NCBI GenBank assembly: GCA_003116975.1
Contig: BGKB01000064.1
Coordinates: forward strand, 186,001-250,000
Source of the DNA: Aurantiochytrium sp. KH105
Taxonomy: Eukaryota; Sar; Bigyra; Thraustochytrida; Thraustochytriidae
Direction of reading: 5' to 3'
Length of the DNA stretch: 64,000 bases
Shown here: positions 9,672-19,911 of the stretch, piece by piece
How the letters are laid out: each line of letters begins with the position of its first letter
Numbering within the stretch: position 1 is the stretch's first letter
Program-made: the position numbers and the translations under genes
Notes under the pieces: model-generated
What the model saw: only the letters and a program-made list of their open reading frames with translations
Databases searched by the model: none
What the model was told of the DNA's origin: nothing

Positions 9672-11183
9672 ATGGCGAGCGTGGCGGACTTGCTGTGGAC
9701 CAGCGTCAAGGCGATTGCGCCGGTCTTCGTTGTGCTCGCCTCGGGAGCTTGGCTTGTGCGCCAGGGCCTGCTCGACGAGCGGGCTTCTGGGACACTCTCA
9801 TGGCTTGCCAAATGGGTGTACGCACCCGCGCTGCTCTTTGTGCGCCTTGGCGGGAGCGTGAATCGAGATCTCTTTGCGGAGGTATGGGTGCTCACGGTCA
9901 TGGGCGTGGTCATTCTTTCGCTCAACCTGCTCATGGGCATTTTGCTGCTGCCCATCGCGAAACCTGCACCGCAATTCCGAAAATGGTTTGTGTACTCGAT
10001 GACCTTTCCCAACATCATGTCGCTGCCGCTGGTCTTTACGACGGCAGTATGCGCGAGCGGCACCATTCGCAAACCTTTGTCGATGGATCAAAGTGGCGGC
10101 GAGTATTTGTCCCCTACCGAGTGCACGGAGCGCGGCGAGCTGTACCTCTTCATCTATGTAATTTTCCCCAATGTTCTCGTTTTCATGTCTGCAACAATTC
10201 TGTCTTCGTCTGAGCAGTCGCGCAACAGCAGCAGCAGCAGCAGCAGCAGCGGTAGTAGTAATAACGCTAGCGATAGCGGTAGCAGGAACAGCCACAGTAA
10301 TAACAGCAACAGTAGACATATCGCGGATCCATCTCAGGAACACGCATCAGCATCAGAGCCCCAAAGCGACAATCATGGCGAGCGGGAGCAAGCGATCGAA
10401 AATTCAGCAGAAACGGGTGGGCTTCAAAGCCTTGACGAGCTCGCTCTCCCCCCAGTCGAACCATCACACGAAGACGCTTCGGATAGACTCGAAGAAGCAA
10501 CATGTGCTCGTGTGCAGCCCGGCGGTGAGCTCGAACTTAGCGAAAGGCCGACCTCTTCTGCGCAGGTTCCCTTGGCGACCTCGGCAGAAAGATCCATAGA
10601 TGAGCCAATCGAGCAAGGGATTGACTGGAAACTGGTTCTTCGACGCACAATCATGCAGCCTGCGGTATCATCGCAGATTCTTGCCATCATTGTGGCCCTC
10701 ATCCCGCCATTACAGTCCTTTCTTTTCAGCGACAACTCTGTGGCGACGCCCTTTATAAGCGTTCTCCGAATCTTTGCACCAGGGCTGGTGTCAGTCATCA
10801 CCTTGGCACTTGCAACTTTGATCGGAACAAAATTGGTCAAAACGCGGTATGCGGATTTGTTCGGGGGCGATGAAGCAACGATGGGGATCTCGCGCCGGAC
10901 GTTACTCTTGTTTGTCCTCGGTCGCACAGTGATTATACCTGGGGTCCTCTTTTTCCTCATGTATCTCGCTCTCGATCTCTTTCCCAAGGACCAGCTTCTC
11001 TTGGTCATTCTCTTTTTCGAATGCTTTGTTCCAACAGCGAACATGTGTGCTCTTTGCGCGCCGCCAGCGCAAGGTCAAATTATCAGTCTTGGAATGGTCA
11101 ATCAATACTTGGTTGGTATTTTCACAATGACCATGTGGTGCTTCGTGGCGCTCTCGCTTAGCACGACTGCTATAGATGCGTAG
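9672..11183 (+). CDS. Auxin efflux carrier family (PIN/PILS-like) membrane transporter
   Basis: Membrane transport protein of the AEC/PILS superfamily; fungal and plant relatives sit in the ER or plasma membrane and move small organic anions. Seen: 503 aa from the ATG at 9672. Five hydrophobic segments precede a long hydrophilic Ser/Asn-rich loop (about residues 170-315, including a polymorphic AGC run), and five more follow. The loop between two 5-helix bundles is the typical layout. SMTFPNIMSLPLVFT and the later FVPTANMCALCA are the conserved mid-helix segments with Asn-Pro/Asn breaks. Upstream in-frame codons exist but would add a basic low-complexity leader. The substrate cannot be told from sequence. 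Confidence 0.85.
   Translation: MASVADLLWTSVKAIAPVFVVLASGAWLVRQGLLDERASGTLSWLAKWVYAPALLFVRLGGSVNRDLFAEVWVLTVMGVVILSLNLLMGILLLPIAKPAPQFRKWFVYSMTFPNIMSLPLVFTTAVCASGTIRKPLSMDQSGGEYLSPTECTERGELYLFIYVIFPNVLVFMSATILSSSEQSRNSSSSSSSSGSSNNASDSGSRNSHSNNSNSRHIADPSQEHASASEPQSDNHGEREQAIENSAETGGLQSLDELALPPVEPSHEDASDRLEEATCARVQPGGELELSERPTSSAQVPLATSAERSIDEPIEQGIDWKLVLRRTIMQPAVSSQILAIIVALIPPLQSFLFSDNSVATPFISVLRIFAPGLVSVITLALATLIGTKLVKTRYADLFGGDEATMGISRRTLLLFVLGRTVIIPGVLFFLMYLALDLFPKDQLLLVILFFECFVPTANMCALCAPPAQGQIISLGMVNQYLVGIFTMTMWCFVALSLSTTAIDA
10224..10250 (+). repeat. (AGC)n trinucleotide run inside the transporter loop
   Basis: About nine AGC units coding for Ser in the hydrophilic loop of the PIN/PILS-type carrier. 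Confidence 0.9.
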
Positions 11184-11374
11184 ATCTAAGGTCCGAAGTC
11201 TAAATCGATTGTCAATTCCTCTACGCGCACACAATGGCCGCGACTCCGAGTCTCATCAGCACGGGGCCGTCTCGTACAGTGCAAATTTCCTACAAGATAA
11301 TCTTCTTTCGATTCTAAGAATAGTGTTTTCGTGCTGCTCTTTTTTCTTTTTCTCTCCCCCCCCTCTCTTACTCC

Positions 11375-13504
11375 TCAAGACACACGCTGCGCGCGGCGAC
11401 GCGTCGTCGACCTTGCTGGTACGTTTACCTCGCCATCGACGGTGGCTCCACCTACGCTTGACCCATTCGCATCGCTCGTGTTGCTGCTTGGGACGGGACT
11501 TTCGCCATTGTGAGCTTCCATTTCGTCCGCGAGGTCAGCCTTGCTGCCGCTGCGCTGGCGTCGTGGGCGTTTACGCGGAGGCAGCACGTCAGCTTTGCTT
11601 TGAGAGCTCCCCGACGATGCGCCCTGGGCACTAGTTTTCTCAAGGCTAGCCGCAAGAAGCTCTTTCGCGTTACCGTTGCCATTCGCGAGCGCCAGAGCGT
11701 GAGCCAGTTGTATGCGTGTTTCATCAAGCTGAGCCTTGAGACGTGCTTGGACTTTGTGTTCCTCATCAACAGTCTTTTCGCGCGTTCGAAGATTTGCAAG
11801 AGTCTGCTTAAGCGTGCGTTGCAAATGTATGGCTTCAGTTCGAAGCCTGGTCATCTCGACGCGGTCAGCTTCCCAAGCATCCAAGGTTACGCGAGGAATA
11901 CCCGTGCCGGAGGGCGCCCAAGGTGTAGTGTCAACGCTGCCCCACGAAATTGGAATTGTCTCGAGGTCCTCGTCCCGCGTTCGTTGTCGCAGATCGAGAT
12001 CCGCGGCCTCAAACTCTTGCTCCTGAGCAAAGTCTCGAATCGCTGGCGTAGCAAGCAGATTGCGGCTACGATATAAGCGCGTGAGCGCTACTGGATCCAT
12101 TGGGGTCGCGGCAGGCAGCGCAAAGCTCGGATCATTACTCAGCGGGCTCAGATGAAGGGGCACCCCGCGCGGCGGACCATAAGCGGGTCGAGTATACATG
12201 ACAGGGCGATGATTCACGGGAACTGGCTCGCTCTGCTCAGTGAGGAGAGCCTCTAGGGAATCGCGAAGACAAGTATCGCGTTGCTCCAGGTGATCGAGAC
12301 TCGAGCGTGTGAGCGAGGTCGCCTGCATGAAGACTGTGGCCCCCCAGTCCAATTTGACAATGAGAAAACCATCTGGGCGAAGCGCATGCAAGATGCCTGG
12401 TCCGAATGGTGTGTGCACGCATCGCAAGTCTTCAATCTTTTGCACGGTTGTGAGGTTTCCGGCGTCCGAATATGCATCGGGGCCGCCCGCATGGCCATCA
12501 TTGGTCTCTTCATCAAGGTCCATGGCGTTTGACTTGGAGCGTTGGCGCGAGCGAGAACGCGGCGAGGTCTTTGGGGTGCCCGAAGAAGAGGCGTTGAGCT
12601 CGCGCTGCGCAAGCTCAGCGCGTTCCTTGTAGTACATGGCATGCTGCAGTACAGCATCGAGAAGCGGTCCCGTTTGGCGAATGCCCGCGTCCAAGGCGAG
12701 CACGCTCGAGAGTCGCTCCGCGTAAACCTTGTGCAAGGTGTCGAGGACGTCTTGCTGCTGCTCGCGCTTTTTGACTAGCATGGCCATCTTTTGCACAAAG
12801 GCGTTGCGAGATGACAGATACGTCTGCTCGTTTACAAAGTCGAGATAATCGTGCAACTCTTGCCATTCCTTCATCTTTTTGAATGGATAGTAAAAGTTTG
12901 TCGAGCCCATTCGCTTTGTCTGCGTGAACGCTCTTCGCACATCTGCAAGAGGCCGTGAGCGGCGCTTGGTGCTTCCTTTTTTGGTCGCTCCAGAGCCTTT
13001 CTGCGCTCCCTTCCCACTCGTTGCGCGCGAGGTCTTTGACGTCGAGCTTGCGCCGTTGGCGCTGGCAGCATTGCCAGCTTCGCTGCCGTCTTCGTTGTCG
13101 CCTTCGTCGACATCGAGATCGTCATCGGGAAATATCCCAGAGCGCGCATTCATTTCCGCAGACGTTGAGCCTCGGGTGGAGCTCTGGGCGACAAAGGTTG
13201 CCCATGATTCCTCGCCGTCGCAGCGCACGGACATGTCCTCAAGGATGTCGGGTTCCACGGTGCGAGCGATGAGCTTAAGATCCTTCTTGACCTGCGACTT
13301 GCTGAGACCTCGCATGTCGCCCTTTTCAGGGAGCGTGGGGATGGACCATCCTTTGCCAAAGGTGAGGACCGGGTCGAGTTCGCGTTTCTTGGACGTCACC
13401 GACTTGCCATCCTTGTTACGTCTGCGCAGGCCGTACTCGGGCGTCTCCTCGTCGTCCTCGTCGTCGCTGCTGCGAGGCGGGTCTGCCTTTGCACCGTCCT
13501 GCAT
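11375..13504 (-). CDS. Acidic/basic nuclear-looking protein of unknown function
   Basis: 709 aa from the ATG at 13504, not recognised. Visible features: an acidic start (SSDDEDDEETPEYGLRRR); an Ala/Ser/Gly/Lys-rich linker with Lys/Arg clusters (KKGSTKRRSRPLADVRR); a helical block around residues 190-280 (FYYPFKKMKEWQELHDYLDF); a small beta-type module VHTPFGPGILHALRPDGF followed by KLDWGATVFMQ; and a coiled coil with an Arg/Lys-rich C-terminus (PPRKRPRRQR). The VHTPFG...V.LDWG pattern recurs in stramenopile and alveolate proteins (family knowledge from memory, no name). A nuclear or chromatin role is only an inference from composition. An open frame continues upstream through the microsatellite but is not protein-like. 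Confidence 0.6.
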   Translation of the reverse strand: MQDGAKADPPRSSDDEDDEETPEYGLRRRNKDGKSVTSKKRELDPVLTFGKGWSIPTLPEKGDMRGLSKSQVKKDLKLIARTVEPDILEDMSVRCDGEESWATFVAQSSTRGSTSAEMNARSGIFPDDDLDVDEGDNEDGSEAGNAASANGASSTSKTSRATSGKGAQKGSGATKKGSTKRRSRPLADVRRAFTQTKRMGSTNFYYPFKKMKEWQELHDYLDFVNEQTYLSSRNAFVQKMAMLVKKREQQQDVLDTLHKVYAERLSSVLALDAGIRQTGPLLDAVLQHAMYYKERAELAQRELNASSSGTPKTSPRSRSRQRSKSNAMDLDEETNDGHAGGPDAYSDAGNLTTVQKIEDLRCVHTPFGPGILHALRPDGFLIVKLDWGATVFMQATSLTRSSLDHLEQRDTCLRDSLEALLTEQSEPVPVNHRPVMYTRPAYGPPRGVPLHLSPLSNDPSFALPAATPMDPVALTRLYRSRNLLATPAIRDFAQEQEFEAADLDLRQRTRDEDLETIPISWGSVDTTPWAPSGTGIPRVTLDAWEADRVEMTRLRTEAIHLQRTLKQTLANLRTREKTVDEEHKVQARLKAQLDETRIQLAHALALANGNGNAKELLAASLEKTSAQGASSGSSQSKADVLPPRKRPRRQRSGSKADLADEMEAHNGESPVPSSNTSDANGSSVGGATVDGEVNVPARSTTRRRAQRVS

Positions 13505-13764
13505 CCTGGCGTCTCGGCCACGGAGAACGAGGGCCAAGGTCTTGCCCTCCTGCCTCGCGATATATTTTCTAGCTCTTGCACGCGTCCTACCCCAGGCAGA
13601 CCTCCTCGCCGCCGTGTGCCGGAACGGCGCAGCTCGGGAGAGCAAGCGCGACGCCTCCCGGGCTGCTGCGCTGCCCCGCCGCGTCTGCCCTCCGCGCCTC
13701 GCGCGGGCGGGCGGCCAGGGCTCCTGGGCGCTCGCTGCCGGTCGCAACGGCGTCGCGCCTCGGG

Positions 13765-13802
<38 letters not shown>

Positions 13803-13980
13803 ATGTATGTATGTATGTATGATTGTCTGTATCTGTCTGTCTCTGACTGTCTGTCTGTATGTATGTATGTATGACTGTCTGTCTCTGTCTCTGTCTCTGT
13901 CTCTGTCTCTGTCTCTGTCTGTGTCTGTGTCTCTGTCTGTGTCTCTGTCTGTCTCTGTCTCTGTCTGTCTCTCTGTCTGC
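13765..13980. repeat. Compound microsatellite (GTCT)n, (GTAT)n, (GTCTCT)n
   Basis: About 215 bp of tetra- and hexanucleotide units, interrupted but clearly periodic. It lies upstream of the minus-strand gene ending at 11375. On the minus strand it yields long artificial Asp/Arg/Thr/Gln open frames. Confidence 0.95.
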
Positions 13981-14840
13981 CAGAGAGACTCGGGCACAGG
14001 CAGACCAGACGGCCGCCCCGCCTCGCGCGTGCAGAGCTCAAGCCCGGCTCGCGGCTCGGGGCGCGAGGACCGTCCCGGGGCCCGGCACGGCGGCGCGCGC
14101 GGTGACCGGCGCCGGAGCCAGCCCTGGCCTCGCGTCGCGTCGCGGCGCGGCGCGGCCTGCGTCGTCTCGCGCGGCGTCGGATGAAGGCGTAAGTTCGAGG
14201 AATGTATGAAAGGAAGGAATGCGATGAATGAACCTTGGTGGGCAAAATCAAGATGAGCCTAACATTGAGAGTGCCCCCTTTGCGAGACCCAAATTTGGGT
14301 AAATACGCGACTTGGGCTCTTTGGAGTAGGGCAGATTGTGTGTCTAGGCGCTAGGATTTCCCGAGGCTTTAGTTGGGAGATCCGCGTCGAGGGCTTGCTG
14401 CTGCTGCCTGCGTGCGTGCTTGCTGGATGAAGGGTTGCGAATGGTGCAGAGCCCCAGCAGCACGTAACGCTTCTCACACTTGTGTAAAATTCTTTGCCAC
14501 ACGAGAAGTCAAGTCGAAAGAAAAATATTTTTCCAAAAGTTCGCCGTTGAGGATAGCTTCGACTTTACGAATCTTTCCAGTTGGGAAGTGCTCTCCCTTC
14601 GCTAAGGCTGGTGCGAGAAGGAAAGGAGAAGTCCAGGGCCATGAGTCAAGTTTATAAATTTATGCGCAAATTTAATCTTGGAGAGATTTGTGTGCCGCGC
14701 AGAGAAGAAACCTTGATCTCATCCAAATCCTGTGCGTCTGCGGGAAAACATGCAAATCTTTGTCCGGTGAAACGCCGGCGCGTCAATAACGGTCGTAACG
14801 GCTTAAAAGACGTTTCACTCTTACGCCCTGACAGAGAAGC

Positions 14841-14880
14841 GCCCTCGCCTCAACATACATGCCCTCGCCTCAACATACAT
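14841..14880. repeat. 20-bp perfect tandem duplication
   Basis: GCCCTCGCCTCAACATACAT occurs twice in direct succession, followed by a partial third unit (ACCCTCGCG). Confidence 0.9.
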
Positions 14881-15033
14881 ACCCTCGCGAAGTTTCACTT
14901 TGAACGAAGTCGCCCGAGCAGCGGGGTGGGCCCTGACACGGGAGGCGGGGCAAAGAGGGAGGGGCGCAGCGCTGACAGCGAGCGCGCCTGTGCTCCCCAC
15001 CTCGAGCAGGTTCTTGGATAGCCTTCGCAAAGA

Positions 15034-15519
15034 ATGACTCCAGACGTGCGAACTCTAACGTGCATGGGCCTTCCCACTGCACAACGTTGTGGACGCGGCC
15101 GCGAGCGCGAGCGCGAGCACAAGCACAAGCGCAAGCACGCAGGGCTTGCGCTACTGCTTGTTGTTCTCATCCTAGCCACGCTTGGCATACATGTTGTGGC
15201 ACAAGATGCTGCACCCGATGAGGACGCACGCTGCGAGGCCGAAATCGGGGATCGTGCGAGTTCTCTTCAGCAGGATGCTGGGACGCAAGACAATGATGTC
15301 AAGCACACCCCTCTTGATCGAATAGATGACACAAATGCGGACGCAAATGCCTTGGATTCGGGAATGGCCGTTCTCGAGGACGACGTCACTACGGATCCCG
15401 ATTTGACAGAGCTGGAGTTTGTAGACATCCCGGACGAAGCCTTGCAAGAGTCGGCTGAGGAAGAGGTTGTGCATGTAAACCACCACAATCAAGCCTCAGA
15501 AGCGAGCGATACACAAGCG

Positions 15520-15550
<31 letters not shown>

Positions 15551-17502
15551 CTTCTTCTTCTCCAGAGGTCCTTCACATGATTCTCGAGTCCCTTACGCTT
15601 GAGCTTGCCGAGACTCGCGCAGTCATTGCGGCGCACGAGCGACGTCTGCTTGCACTCGAGGCCGCACGCAATGCGTTGCATGAACACGAAGGTGCTCATC
15701 TCAGTGCCACGCAAATGGCAGACTTGCTCAACAAGATTGAGCCCGTTGGCACGACAGTCCACGTGAATCGAGGAAGCCAAGATCATAAGTTCACGTTTGC
15801 AGACTCTGGCTCAGCAAGCTCGACGCCTGCGACCCCGTTGGCCGAAGGAGAGGCACACGAGTTTTTTGAATCGTATTTTATGGAGCGCCTCAAGATCCCG
15901 ACACCTCGAGCTCTCTCCACAGAAATCTTGGTGATTACTGCCAAGGGTGCCAAAACGAAAATATTGACAAATGCGGGGTATCAAGGCCGCGTCTTCCTCT
16001 TGTTGACACTCGATGACGCAGGGGTATTGTCCGCCATCGACACGGCCACTGGCGATGTCGTCTTCAAGGAGCGCCTTCCCAAGCCGGAGGGGAGCGACAG
16101 GCCCTTCCGTGTATTGGCGATTCCAGGGCCACAGCCCTTCGTCTACCTTGTACACGAAGACGGGCATGCCGTCGCGTTTAATGTGAGTGTGAGCTGTCAA
16201 ATGCAGCGCATCGCGGGCTCGCAAAAAGTGTCACCGGCACAGACATCAAGCACGGGTCTCGGCATTGCTTTCGAGCTAAAGGAGACATTCAACCTGTGCG
16301 CCGGGAGCGAGAATCATCCGTCAGGGTGCGATGGCCTCGCGTTTGCTGGAATCTATGGCTCGCGTAAGACACCTGTGCTTGTCGTAGGTGGGTCAAACGG
16401 ACTTGCGCGAAGCTACAAGCGCGACGGTACGCTTGGCGGAGAACTGTTGCACGATGGCGCAAATGCTTTACAGATTGCGAATTCAAATGGCAACCAATTA
16501 GCTCTTTCCGACGGTGACCATCTGACGCTTGCAAATACAATGACGTTAATCCCCTCGCGAAAAGTATGCGAGGGGATTCGTGGCGCTACCATCGTAGATC
16601 TGGCGTATGACACGCTTTCTCCGGTCCTCTTGTACGCAGGCACAGCGGAGGGCGAGGTGCTCGTGTACAATACGCGCATGCGCCCACGCGAGGGCGACAA
16701 GACCTCGACGGGAGCTACATGCAAGCTGACTGCAAAGATTCCAGTCTTCCAGCACGCTGTGGCCTTTGCGCAGTCTCAAGGTGGAAAAGTGAAAGCCCCA
16801 GATCGGGGCCCAGTTCGTATCGCCACCGTTACCGGCTACCTGCTCGCACGTGTGGGCGATGTGCTATGCGTTTTCAATGCGACGCACACGCTGCGCCGCC
16901 CAGCAAAGTTTCTCCTCGCGCATGCACTCATGGAATCAGGAGACGCGAAAGCGGGGCTTTCTGAGACGTTGTCAGCTGCAATGACGGGGCTCATGGCAAT
17001 GAGCCAGACGGATGCCCCGCGCGAGACGCAGTACTTGGTCTTTGCGGGCGTCTCCGGCCCCGAAGCGAGCATGCAGGTCTTTGAGAGCATGCTGCCGTAC
17101 GAGGAACCTTCCAAGGACTTTGGCTGGGTACGCGGGCCTCTCATTGTCGGCACGGTCGTCGCAGTCTTCTTTTTTCAGTTTTCTCGCGCCAAGAAGGATT
17201 CACGCTCGCGTTCAACATTTCCAGGAAACTTTCCTGGAATGATGGGCGGCCCTGGCGGTGGCGATTTCGGCGATCTCGATGCTGATCTTCGTAAATTTAT
17301 GTCGCGTCCTGGAGGTGGTGGAATCGGTGGTCGGCCCGGATCCTTGGGTCAAGCTGGTGGTCGAGGTAACTTTGGCTCTCGGGCCACAGGTGGCGGCAGC
17401 TGGGGTGATGGTTTCGATGGTAGCTTTGGATCCGGAGGTCGTCTCGGTGGTGGCGGCGGCGGCGGTGGTGGTGCCTTTGGCCGGGAGTTCGGCGACGAGT
17501 AA
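15034..17502 (+). CDS. Single-pass secretory-pathway membrane protein with beta-propeller-like luminal domain
   Basis: 822 aa, family not recognised. Visible: a basic N-terminus (KHKHKRKH) followed by a strong hydrophobic segment LALLLVVLILATLGIHVVA (signal peptide or signal anchor; the alternative ATG is 15064); an acidic region; a poly-Ser run (about residues 165-178); a short coiled coil; and a luminal domain of about 400 residues with repeated hydrophobic beta patterns suggestive of a propeller (VLAIPGPQPFVYLVHEDG, LALSDGDHLTLAN). A second hydrophobic segment GPLIVGTVVAVFFFQFS lies near residue 705, and the cytosolic tail is very Gly-rich (from about residue 725). The topology suggests a type I ER or plasma-membrane protein. 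It is convergent with the ALDH gene. Confidence 0.6.
15523..15560 (+). repeat. (TCT)n run coding poly-Ser
   Basis: About twelve TCT units in the luminal domain coding region of the 822-aa membrane protein. Confidence 0.9.
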
Positions 17503-17751
17503 GCTGGTGGCATTTTGTACACTCAGGTTCAAGGTCTCTGGTATGGGAATGGAAATTCGTGCGCACCATGTGTATTCCACGTGTCTGAACACACAGAAAA
17601 ATAAACAATAGTTCGGGTCAACCAGAGTATAGGACAAGTATTCGTGTCTGCAAGTATCATTTCATTCTTTTTGGCTTTCAGTTGGCTTGCGGCAGCGAAA
17701 AAGGGAGCAGCTAAGGGTCAGACGAATGGAGCCAGGCGATGCGACAACAAA

Positions 17752-19269
17752 TCAGCAGTACCAGCCGAGAGGGGCGTCAGACTTGTACTGCACCACCTGC
17801 TTTGGCTCAAGGTAGTTGGAGAGGCCGTACTCGCCGAGGTCCCGGCCAACGCCACTAAGCTTGCGGCCGCCCCAGGGCAACTGGCAAAAGCAAGGCTGCG
17901 AGCAGTTGTTCCAGACAATGCCCGCCTTGAGCCCGCGCGTAGCACGGTCAAGCTTGGCCTCATCTGAAGAAAAGACGGCACCGGCTAGACCATACTTGGA
18001 GTCGTTGGCGAGCTCGATTGCCTCTTCTTCAGACGCAAAGGTCTGCACCACAAGCACCGGGCCAAAGATCTCGTCCGTCCATGCCACATTGGATCTGTCC
18101 CCGGACGCGAGGCGAAGAATGGTGGGGGGAATGAAGAAGCCTTTTCCTGACGCAGGCTTTTCACCGAAAATGCGTTCCGCGCCTTCGGCCACGGCGCGGT
18201 CAACGAGACCAAGGACGTGAGCTTGCTGCTTGCGGGAAATGACGGGCCCAAGCTTGGTCTCCTTGTCCATGGGATCCCCCATGCGAATTTTCTCGCCAAT
18301 AGCCTTGAGCTTGGCGATAAAGTCGTCTGCGATGGATTCGTCGATGAGCAGACGCGTCGTGGAACTGCAAATTTGGCCATTAGTCCACCACGAGCCAAAG
18401 CACACCCACTCAGCAGCCTTGTCCAGCGCTGCGTCGGCGTGAACAATGGCGGCACTGTGGCCACCAAGTTCGAGACCCATCTTTTTCAGACGCCTGGCGG
18501 CCTCGCTGCCCGCACTGGCGCCAGCGGCAGGGGAGCCCGTGAGCGAGAGCACGTCAATCTGCGGCGAAGCAACCATGGCAGCGCCCGTGGGCCCACTGCC
18601 TGTGACAATGTTGACAACGCCAGGAGGAAGACCAACCTTTTGCAAGGTGCGTCCGAGCGCCAGGACAGTGAGCGGCGTGTACTCGCTGGGCTTGACAACA
18701 CAAGTGCAGCCCGCAGCGATTGCGGGGCATACTTTCCAGCAAAAGAGAAGCAGCGGGTAGTTAAAGGCCAACACGAGACCCGCCACACCCGCGGACTCTT
18801 GGCGAATCGTGCAGGCATAGTCTGCATCGCCGACATCCACAGTTTTGCACCCTCTGTCGCCGTCGAGCTCTTCTGCGAGAGAAGCATAGTAGTTGAAGCA
18901 TGCGGCACAATCGTCGAGGTCCCACTCGGCTTCGGGAAAGGGTTTACCATTGTTGAGGGTCTCGAGCTCACTGAGTTCGGCCTTGCGTTCGACCAGGTCC
19001 TTTGCGATCGCGCGCATGTACTCGGCCCTTTTCGCGCCGCCAAGCTTGGCCCAGGCGGCCTGCGCCTTTTGCGCCGCAGCCGCGGCCGCCTCGACGTCCT
19101 CGGCGCTCGCTTCAGGCGCCTTGGCGAGGACCTTTTCCGAAAAAGGGTTGATCACCTCACGGTACGTCAGGCTCGCGGCCTCTACGAAATCTCCGTTGAT
19201 GAAGAGCTTGAGGGCGCCGGAGGCGGTGACCATGTCGGCGTCCACGCCCTTGAGTTGCTGTGCGCTCAT
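17752..19269 (-). CDS. Betaine-aldehyde dehydrogenase-like aldehyde dehydrogenase (ALDH10 type)
   Basis: NAD(P)-dependent oxidation of an aldehyde to the acid. ALDH10/BADH enzymes make glycine betaine from betaine aldehyde and oxidise aminoaldehydes, which would suit osmoprotection in a marine cell. Seen: 505 aa, full family length. Cofactor and catalytic motifs are present: FNYPLLLFCWK, PSEYTPLT, the Glu of LELGG and the Cys of NGQICSSTTR, plus EIFGPVL. The C-terminus YKSDAPLGWY matches the plant BADH ending, which supports ALDH10 over other ALDH classes. One oddity is LELGGHSAAIV, where most ALDHs have Lys after Gly-Gly. No peroxisomal SKL ending is seen. It is divergent from RPL12. Confidence 0.88.
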   Translation of the reverse strand: MSAQQLKGVDADMVTASGALKLFINGDFVEAASLTYREVINPFSEKVLAKAPEASAEDVEAAAAAAQKAQAAWAKLGGAKRAEYMRAIAKDLVERKAELSELETLNNGKPFPEAEWDLDDCAACFNYYASLAEELDGDRGCKTVDVGDADYACTIRQESAGVAGLVLAFNYPLLLFCWKVCPAIAAGCTCVVKPSEYTPLTVLALGRTLQKVGLPPGVVNIVTGSGPTGAAMVASPQIDVLSLTGSPAAGASAGSEAARRLKKMGLELGGHSAAIVHADAALDKAAEWVCFGSWWTNGQICSSTTRLLIDESIADDFIAKLKAIGEKIRMGDPMDKETKLGPVISRKQQAHVLGLVDRAVAEGAERIFGEKPASGKGFFIPPTILRLASGDRSNVAWTDEIFGPVLVVQTFASEEEAIELANDSKYGLAGAVFSSDEAKLDRATRGLKAGIVWNNCSQPCFCQLPWGGRKLSGVGRDLGEYGLSNYLEPKQVVQYKSDAPLGWYC

Positions 19270-19911
19270 GGCGCTTGCTTTGCGTCTCGTTCTTTCCCTC
19301 TCGCTCTCTTGCGGGCAAGCGGCGGTCGCTGTCGGCAGCGGTACTGGACGTGTTCGGATTTTGCGCGTGCTCGGACTTGCAGCCCCCTCAAGTTCTTCTT
19401 CGTCCTCTATTTTATTGACTAGGCCTACATCGCGGAGAAGATCTTTTCTCCACCTGCAGCTGCGCTGCAGACTGTGACAGTGTGAGCATTGGCACGTGCC
19501 ATCAAATCAGTAGGAGACGCGAGTCCCGGTCCCGCGGTCCCACGGAACTGTACCGGCGCGGCCCCTGTTTCCCACGTGGATTCCCGTGTTCGCAGCGACG
19601 TTTAGGCAACTTGCGAACCTCCAATTCCCCACTTGCGCGGTGGCGCCATTCCCGACTTGCGGACACGGGCCCAGCCCAGGGTTCGCCGGACCTCGGCGCA
19701 GGCAGGCGCCGAAGTATCCGTGGTGAATGGCACGAGCGTCGCGTTCGCGCGCGTTCTCCCAGGCGAGAAGGGGGGCGCCCCTGCTTCGCGCTAGAAAAGC
19801 GGAATTGATGGGCGGCGCAAGCAGAGTGGCAGCGAGAGGTTGGCAGTCAGGCATCCATCGCGCCCCAGGAGCAGCAGCAGCAGCAGCGACGCTCGCGGAG
19901 ACGTAGAGACC
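19270..19911. promoter_or_regulatory. Shared upstream region of ALDH10-type gene and RPL12
   Basis: 642 bp between divergent genes, expected to hold a strong ribosomal-protein promoter on the plus strand. No named element was recognised. A short GCAGCAGCAGCAGCAGC run lies about 25 bp before the RPL12 ATG. Confidence 0.4.

Larger units (their letters stand above)
13505..15033. other. Long shared upstream region with microsatellites
   Basis: 1.5 kb between divergent genes. It holds the TCTG/TCTCTG microsatellite (13765-13980), a very G+C-rich stretch around 13990-14170, and a 20-nt tandem duplication at 14841-14880. No gene, tRNA box or conserved ORF was recognised in the rest. Confidence 0.4.

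Noticed and set aside
13587-14251. Long minus-strand open frame of Asp/Arg/Gln/Thr repeats through the microsatellite
   Set aside because: Pure translation of simple repeats; the protein-like sequence of the gene begins at 13504.
18217-19422. 401-codon open frame opposite the aldehyde dehydrogenase gene
   Set aside because: Shadow of the well-supported ALDH10-type gene.
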